From: Wocania_A sp964021735
GTDB lineage: Bacteria; Bacteroidota; Bacteroidia; Flavobacteriales; Flavobacteriaceae
Direction of reading: 5' to 3'
Length of the DNA stretch: 10,552 nt
Assembly (NCBI RefSeq): GCF_964021735.1
Contig: NZ_CAXIBN010000113.1
Coordinates: 1 to 10,552, forward strand
Shown: one piece after another, positions 6,386 to 10,552 of the stretch
Layout: each line of letters begins with the position of its first letter
Position numbering within the stretch: the first letter of the stretch is position 1
Notes under the pieces: model-generated
What the model was told of the DNA's origin: nothing
Databases searched by the model: none
What the model saw: the letters and a program-made list of their open reading frames with translations, nothing else
Program-made: the position numbers and the translations under genes

Positions 6386-7955
6386 AACCATAAGAATTGG
6401 TACACGCGATAGTGAATTAGCACTATGGCAAGCCAACATAGTAAAAAAATTGCTTGAAGAAGCAGGTCATAAAACAGAACTCATTCCTGTAAAATCTACG
6501 GGCGATTTAGTTTTAGATAAACCACTTTACGAATTAGGTATTACAGGTATTTTTACCCGAACTTTAGATATTGCGATGTTAAATCATGACATCGATATTG
6601 CAGTACATTCATTAAAAGATGTGCCAACAGTTTTACCAAAAGGCATTATACAAGCTGCTGTTTTAAAACGTGGTAACGTAAATGATACCCTTGTTTTTAA
6701 AGATAATGAAGAGTTTTTAAGTGCTAAAGAAGCTGTTATTGCAACTGGTAGCTTACGCCGAAGAGCACAATGGCTAAATCGCTTTCCAACACATACTATT
6801 ACAGATTTACGTGGTAATGTAAATTCGCGTTTACAAAAACTTGAAGATAACAAAAATTGGAATGGAGCTATTTTCGCCGCAGCTGGAATTGGCAGAATAG
6901 GTATTAGACCAGAAGAAGCTATTAATCTTGATTGGATGATTCCTGCGCCAGCACAAGGTGCTATTATGATTACTGCTTTGGAAGAAGATGACTTTGTAAA
7001 AGAAGCATGTGCTGAACTAAACCATGAAGAAACTGACATTTGTACAACTATTGAACGTGAGTTTTTAAATAAACTTGAAGGTGGCTGTACAGCACCTATT
7101 GGAGCTCTTGCTTATATTAAAAATGAAGAAGTAAACTTTAAAGGAGTATTGTTAAGTGAAAATGGCTCAAAACGAATAGACGTTACGCGTGTTAAAAAAT
7201 TAGGCGAACATAACGATATAGCACAATTTTGTGCTGATTTTATTATTGAACGCGGCGGAAAACGTTTAATGGATACTATTAAAAATTTCAATAAAAAAAC
7301 GAATGTATATTCTACAAAATCATTTACCGAGAGTCAGCGTTTATTATTTCATGAAAAAATAAAAGTAGAAAGTAGCGATTTTATAAAAACAAGTTTAAAT
7401 AGAATTCATCCTAGATTCTTAAAAAACGAAATAAAAAACGTTATAATTACTAGTAAAAATGCAGTTGAATCGTTAATCACCAATTATTCAGCAATCGAAT
7501 TGCAATTCAAAAATATTTACTGTGTTGGTCGTCGAACAAAACGATTAGTTGAAAATAGAATAGGTAAGGTTACTCATTCAGAAAAGAATGCAAAAAAACT
7601 TGCAGAATATTTGGTAGAATATATGGATGGTACAGAAGTGACTTACTTTTGTAGCGATATAAGATTAGATGCTTTACCAAATATTTTAGAAGACAATCAC
7701 ATAAAGGTAAATGAAATTGAGGCTTACCAAACTAAATATGATGGTGTAAAAGTTGATGATTCTGTTGAAGCAGTTATGTTTTACAGTCCATCAACCGTTG
7801 AAAGTTTTGTACGCAGTAACAAAGGTGAAATTATTGCTTTTTGTATTGGCGAGACTACGGCTAAAGAAGCTAGTAAGCATTTTAAAGATGTTAGAATTGC
7901 GAAAGTTCCGACTGTAGAGAGTGTGATTGAATTAGTTAATGAATATTATGTATAA
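6378..7955 (+). CDS. hemC: Fused hydroxymethylbilane synthase / uroporphyrinogen-III synthase (HemC-HemD)
   Basis: A 525-residue two-domain protein. Residues 1-305 are HemC (porphobilinogen deaminase), which polymerises four porphobilinogens: TRDSELALWQAN (9-20), HSLKDVP with catalytic D81, GSLRRRAQ (124-131), DLRGNV (143-148) and EGGCTAPIGA with C237 carrying the dipyrromethane cofactor. Residues about 312-525 are HemD, which cyclises hydroxymethylbilane to uroporphyrinogen III: VIITSKNAVESL (355-366), YCVGRRT (381-387), then VMFYSPSTVESF (466-477) and the terminal PTVESVIELV (511-520). HemD is poorly conserved in general, so this half is recognised by pattern and position. The frame is open across the junction with no internal stop, so it is a real fusion. 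The start overlaps hemA by 8 nt. A separate HemD gene is not seen in the window, which agrees with the fused domain being functional. Confidence 0.95.
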   Translation: MSKTIRIGTRDSELALWQANIVKKLLEEAGHKTELIPVKSTGDLVLDKPLYELGITGIFTRTLDIAMLNHDIDIAVHSLKDVPTVLPKGIIQAAVLKRGNVNDTLVFKDNEEFLSAKEAVIATGSLRRRAQWLNRFPTHTITDLRGNVNSRLQKLEDNKNWNGAIFAAAGIGRIGIRPEEAINLDWMIPAPAQGAIMITALEEDDFVKEACAELNHEETDICTTIEREFLNKLEGGCTAPIGALAYIKNEEVNFKGVLLSENGSKRIDVTRVKKLGEHNDIAQFCADFIIERGGKRLMDTIKNFNKKTNVYSTKSFTESQRLLFHEKIKVESSDFIKTSLNRIHPRFLKNEIKNVIITSKNAVESLITNYSAIELQFKNIYCVGRRTKRLVENRIGKVTHSEKNAKKLAEYLVEYMDGTEVTYFCSDIRLDALPNILEDNHIKVNEIEAYQTKYDGVKVDDSVEAVMFYSPSTVESFVRSNKGEIIAFCIGETTAKEASKHFKDVRIAKVPTVESVIELVNEYYV

Positions 7956-8000
7956 GAGTTGCTCGCATTGTTTGGTTATGTGTTATTTTCCCTTTTAAAT

Positions 8001-8015
8001 AAATTCGATGAATTT
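8001..8015 (+). other. Small hairpin between hemCD and the membrane-protein gene
   Basis: AAATTC-GAT-GAATTT is a perfect 6-bp dyad with a 3-nt loop, starting 46 nt after the hemCD stop and ending 13 nt before the next ATG. It is followed by CTTTAATTAATT rather than a continuous U-run. It could weaken transcription past hemCD or hide the next ribosome-binding region, or be coincidental. No TAnnTTTG promoter is visible in the 72-nt gap. Confidence 0.2.
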
Positions 8016-8027
8016 CTTTAATTAATT

Positions 8028-9476
8028 ATGAAATTAAGAAATATAAACTTAAGAGCAATCTATAAAGGATTAATTTTATTTATCATTAGTCTTTTCGTTG
8101 TATCACTTAGTTTAAAAACAGGTATGTTTTGGGATAATGTCCTTTTCGGGTCTGAAATGGGAAACCCCTTATTTCAAAATGGGATTTTTAAATGGAACTC
8201 TATCCCTCTTAACTCAGACGCTGGACATCCTCCATTTCTTGCGACTTTATTGGCGACAGGATGGACATTATTTGGCAAATCACTAACTACCTCTCATTTG
8301 ATAATGTTTCCGTTTGTTTTTGGACTATTATGGCAACTATCTTGTTTTGTTGATTTTTTCGTAAAAGAAAAAACTCTAAAAATTTGGGCTTTTATATTAG
8401 TCATTTCAGACCCAACGTTGTTGTCTCAATTTGTTTTGGTAAACCCTGAAATAATACAGCTGTTCTTCTTTTTTCTAGCATTAAACGCAATATTAAGAAA
8501 TAATATTTATCTAAAAATTATAGGGCTTGCTTTTTTAGGAATAGTAACATATAGAGGTATGATGCTTTGTGGAGGAATATTTATTATTGATGTTTTAATT
8601 CATACATTAATAAAAAAAAGAAAAATTATAACTTTTTTTTCAAAAAGGGTATTTTTAACTTATTCAATAGCTGCCATACCTGCTTGCCTGTATCTCATTT
8701 GGAGAATTATTAATAAAGGTTGGATAATTTCACATCCATTAGAGATATGGGGTAACGCATGGGAATTCTCTTCAATTCAAGATTTCTTAATAAACTTTGG
8801 AAGAAATATACTAGTATTGGGGCATCAATTTACTGATTTTGGGAGAATTATTTTAACGCTATTCATACTTATAACTTTTTATATTAAGAGAAAACAAATA
8901 GATTGGAAAAAATATAATTACTTGTTGGTTATCGCTATTTTTTCAACAATTGTAATTTATTTTACCAGTCTGTTAATTAAAAATACTATGGGACATAGGT
9001 ACTATATAACATCCTACCTTTCGCTTGGGCTATTATCCTTTTTACTTATTAAAGAATACAGAATGAAGAAATTTGTATATATTGGTTTATTAGCTAGTTT
9101 GCTACTAGGAAATTTAGTTGTCTATTCTGATTCCTTTGCACAGGGCTGGGATTCCTCTTTAGCACATTTACCTTACTGGGAGCTACGTAAAAAAGGTATT
9201 GAATATATGGACGAAAACGAATTACCTATTAAAGAAACAGCCTCTTTTTTTCCAAACTCCACTTCAATAGATAATATTGACTTAAATGGAGACATGCGCT
9301 CTTTTATCAAGTTTACTGGAAAAGAAAAATTTGTTTTCTATTCTAATGTATATAATTTAAGTGATTATAATCTTGAAATTTTAGATAAAGATTACTCCAC
9401 CATCAAGTCATATACAAAACGCAACGTTAGGGTTCAATTAATGAAAAGAAATAGTAATAGCTCACAAGATGAATAA
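8028..9476 (+). CDS. Multi-pass membrane protein, GT-C (family 39/ArnT-like) glycosyltransferase-like
   Basis: A 482-residue inner-membrane protein with about ten hydrophobic segments (roughly 13-32, 88-110, 118-136, 138-156, 160-175, 178-195, 208-227, 272-286, 297-317, 326-341, 347-366) and a soluble C-terminal tail of some 110 residues. The first extracytoplasmic loop has W35-D36 and then DAGHPPFLATLLATGWTLFG (64-83), the D-x-GHPP-type motif common in polyprenyl-phosphate-sugar-dependent GT-C enzymes; HRYY (323-326) before a late TM resembles their conserved RY. This suggests transfer of a sugar from a lipid carrier to a protein, lipid or glycan on the outer face of the membrane, but donor and acceptor are unknown. 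It has no evident link to haem, yet sits between hemCD (72 nt) and hemE (60 nt) on the same strand. Arginine is coded by AGA/AGG in 14 of 17 cases, against 9 of 27 in hemCD and 3 of 11 in hemE, which hints at later insertion. An uncharacterised membrane protein is the safe alternative call. Confidence 0.75.
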   Translation: MKLRNINLRAIYKGLILFIISLFVVSLSLKTGMFWDNVLFGSEMGNPLFQNGIFKWNSIPLNSDAGHPPFLATLLATGWTLFGKSLTTSHLIMFPFVFGLLWQLSCFVDFFVKEKTLKIWAFILVISDPTLLSQFVLVNPEIIQLFFFFLALNAILRNNIYLKIIGLAFLGIVTYRGMMLCGGIFIIDVLIHTLIKKRKIITFFSKRVFLTYSIAAIPACLYLIWRIINKGWIISHPLEIWGNAWEFSSIQDFLINFGRNILVLGHQFTDFGRIILTLFILITFYIKRKQIDWKKYNYLLVIAIFSTIVIYFTSLLIKNTMGHRYYITSYLSLGLLSFLLIKEYRMKKFVYIGLLASLLLGNLVVYSDSFAQGWDSSLAHLPYWELRKKGIEYMDENELPIKETASFFPNSTSIDNIDLNGDMRSFIKFTGKEKFVFYSNVYNLSDYNLEILDKDYSTIKSYTKRNVRVQLMKRNSNSSQDE

Positions 9477-9536
9477 ACCCCATAAAAACGGAGGTTATTC
9501 AAACTAAAATCTCAAAACAATTAATTATTAACTACC

Positions 9537-10552
9537 ATGTTAAAAAACGATTTATTTTTAAGAGCCTTAAAAGGAGAAACCGTAAACCGTCCACCAGTAT
9601 GGATGATGCGTCAAGCAGGACGCTATTTACCAGAATTTATGGCTATCAAAGAAAAGTATGACTTCTTTACACGTTGCCAAACGCCAGAGCTAGCAAGTGA
9701 AATTACCGTACAACCCATCCGCAGATATGGAATGGACGCTGCTATTTTATTTTCTGATATTTTGGTAATACCACAGGCTATGAATATTGAGGTGCAAATG
9801 AAACCTAATTTTGGTCCGTATTTACCAAACCCTGTACGCTCTCAAAAAGATGTTGATAACGTAATTGTTCCAGACGTAAAAGAAAGTCTTAGCTATGTTT
9901 ACAAAGCTATAAAAGCAACCAAAGAAAAACTTAATGATGAAATTCCATTAATAGGTTTTGCTGGTTCTCCGTGGACCATTCTATGCTATTGTGTACAAGG
10001 ACAAGGCAGTAAAAATTTTGATAAAGCCAAAGAGTTTTGCTTTACAAACCCTATAGCAGCACATCAATTATTACAAAAAATCACAGATACAACCATTGCA
10101 TATTTAAAGGAGAAAGTGAAAGCAGGATGTAATGCTGTTCAAGTATTCGATTCTTGGGGAGGCATGCTCTCGCCTGTCGATTATCAAGAATTTTCATGGC
10201 AATATATCCAACAAATTATAGACGCTTTAAAAGACGACGCACCAGTAATTGCCTTTGGTAAAGGCTGTTGGTTTGCACTCGGCGATATGGCAAAATCTGG
10301 CGCTTCTGCTTTAGGTGTCGATTGGACGTGTTCTCCAAGAAATGCACGTTATTTAACAGGTGGAAACATCACGCTTCAAGGCAATTTCGACCCAACTCGT
10401 CTGTTTTCTCCACCTTCAGAAATCAAAAAAATGGTACACCAAATGATTAACGAATTTGGTAAAGACAAATATATTGTAAACCTTGGTCACGGTATTTTAC
10501 CAAATATTCCGTTAGATCATGCCAAAGCGTTTATTGATGCGGTAAAAGAATA
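9537..10552 (+). CDS. hemE: Uroporphyrinogen decarboxylase HemE (runs off the right edge)
   Basis: An open frame of 338 complete codons plus two bases (TA), with no stop in the window. HemE removes the four acetate carboxyl groups of uroporphyrinogen III to give coproporphyrinogen III in the cytoplasm. Active-site residues known from the family are all in place: R25 and R29 in MMRQAGRYLPE, D74 in FSDIL, Y151 in SPWTILCY, S206 in FDSWGG and H318 in NLGHGILP. Bacterial HemE is typically about 340-355 residues, so the end is at most a few codons away; the final TA may be the first part of a stop or of a Tyr codon. The ATG at 9537 gives the standard N-terminus (LKNDLFLRAL). No TAnnTTTG promoter is seen in the 60-nt gap, so it is probably transcribed from upstream, through the membrane-protein gene. 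Confidence 0.97.
   Translation, partial: MLKNDLFLRALKGETVNRPPVWMMRQAGRYLPEFMAIKEKYDFFTRCQTPELASEITVQPIRRYGMDAAILFSDILVIPQAMNIEVQMKPNFGPYLPNPVRSQKDVDNVIVPDVKESLSYVYKAIKATKEKLNDEIPLIGFAGSPWTILCYCVQGQGSKNFDKAKEFCFTNPIAAHQLLQKITDTTIAYLKEKVKAGCNAVQVFDSWGGMLSPVDYQEFSWQYIQQIIDALKDDAPVIAFGKGCWFALGDMAKSGASALGVDWTCSPRNARYLTGGNITLQGNFDPTRLFSPPSEIKKMVHQMINEFGKDKYIVNLGHGILPNIPLDHAKAFIDAVKE

Noticed and set aside
6584..7039. 151-codon minus-strand open frame
   Set aside because: Antisense to the HemC domain, whose catalytic motifs lie across it. The Ser/Ala-rich translation is typical of a shadow frame.
8028..9476. Mobile element or defence system as the reason for the gene between hemCD and hemE
   Set aside because: No transposase, integrase, terminal repeats, tRNA target or defence-type domain is seen; it is a single intact membrane-protein gene.
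10268..10450. 60-codon plus-strand open frame near the right edge
   Set aside because: It is out of frame within hemE, whose reading frame continues intact to the window end with active-site residues conserved.

Overview
The window is 10.5 kb of AT-rich DNA that reads as the chromosome of a flavobacterium (phylum Bacteroidota, probably family Flavobacteriaceae). Three things point there: an upstream box of the TAnnTTTG type typical of that phylum, start codons with little or no Shine-Dalgarno sequence, and a HemC-HemD fusion next to a HemA with the ILGDFEI variant. The genus cannot be fixed from the sequence alone. There are nine genes, no RNA gene, no CRISPR array, no insertion sequence, and no gene-free stretch longer than 188 bp.

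The core is a divergent haem-biosynthesis locus arranged around the 188-bp intergenic region 4935-5122. Leftward (minus strand) run an AraC-type regulator, hemH (ferrochelatase) and hemJ (protoporphyrinogen IX oxidase), with gaps of 10 and 3 nt, so probably one operon. Behind them on the same strand follow an NtrY-like sensor histidine kinase and a crotonase-family enoyl-CoA hydratase. Rightward (plus strand) run hemA (glutamyl-tRNA reductase), which overlaps a fused hemC-hemD gene (hydroxymethylbilane synthase plus uroporphyrinogen-III synthase) by 8 nt, then an unrelated multi-pass membrane protein resembling GT-C glycosyltransferases, then hemE (uroporphyrinogen decarboxylase). hemE runs off the right edge with at most a few codons missing.

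Together these genes cover glutamyl-tRNA to glutamate-1-semialdehyde (HemA), porphobilinogen to uroporphyrinogen III (HemC/HemD), uroporphyrinogen III to coproporphyrinogen III (HemE), and protoporphyrinogen IX to haem (HemJ, HemH). HemL, HemB and a coproporphyrinogen oxidase/dehydrogenase are absent here and must lie elsewhere. The regulator at the divergence point is the natural candidate to link haem synthesis to iron or haem status, but that is inference.

Most of the window is ordinary, well-understood metabolism. The points most worth a second look are the membrane glycosyltransferase-like gene splitting hemCD from hemE, a Cys-Pro motif in the AraC regulator, a five-cysteine segment in HemH that suggests an internal [2Fe-2S] site, and the regulatory architecture of the divergent promoter region. 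I see no strong evidence for a wholly undescribed system.
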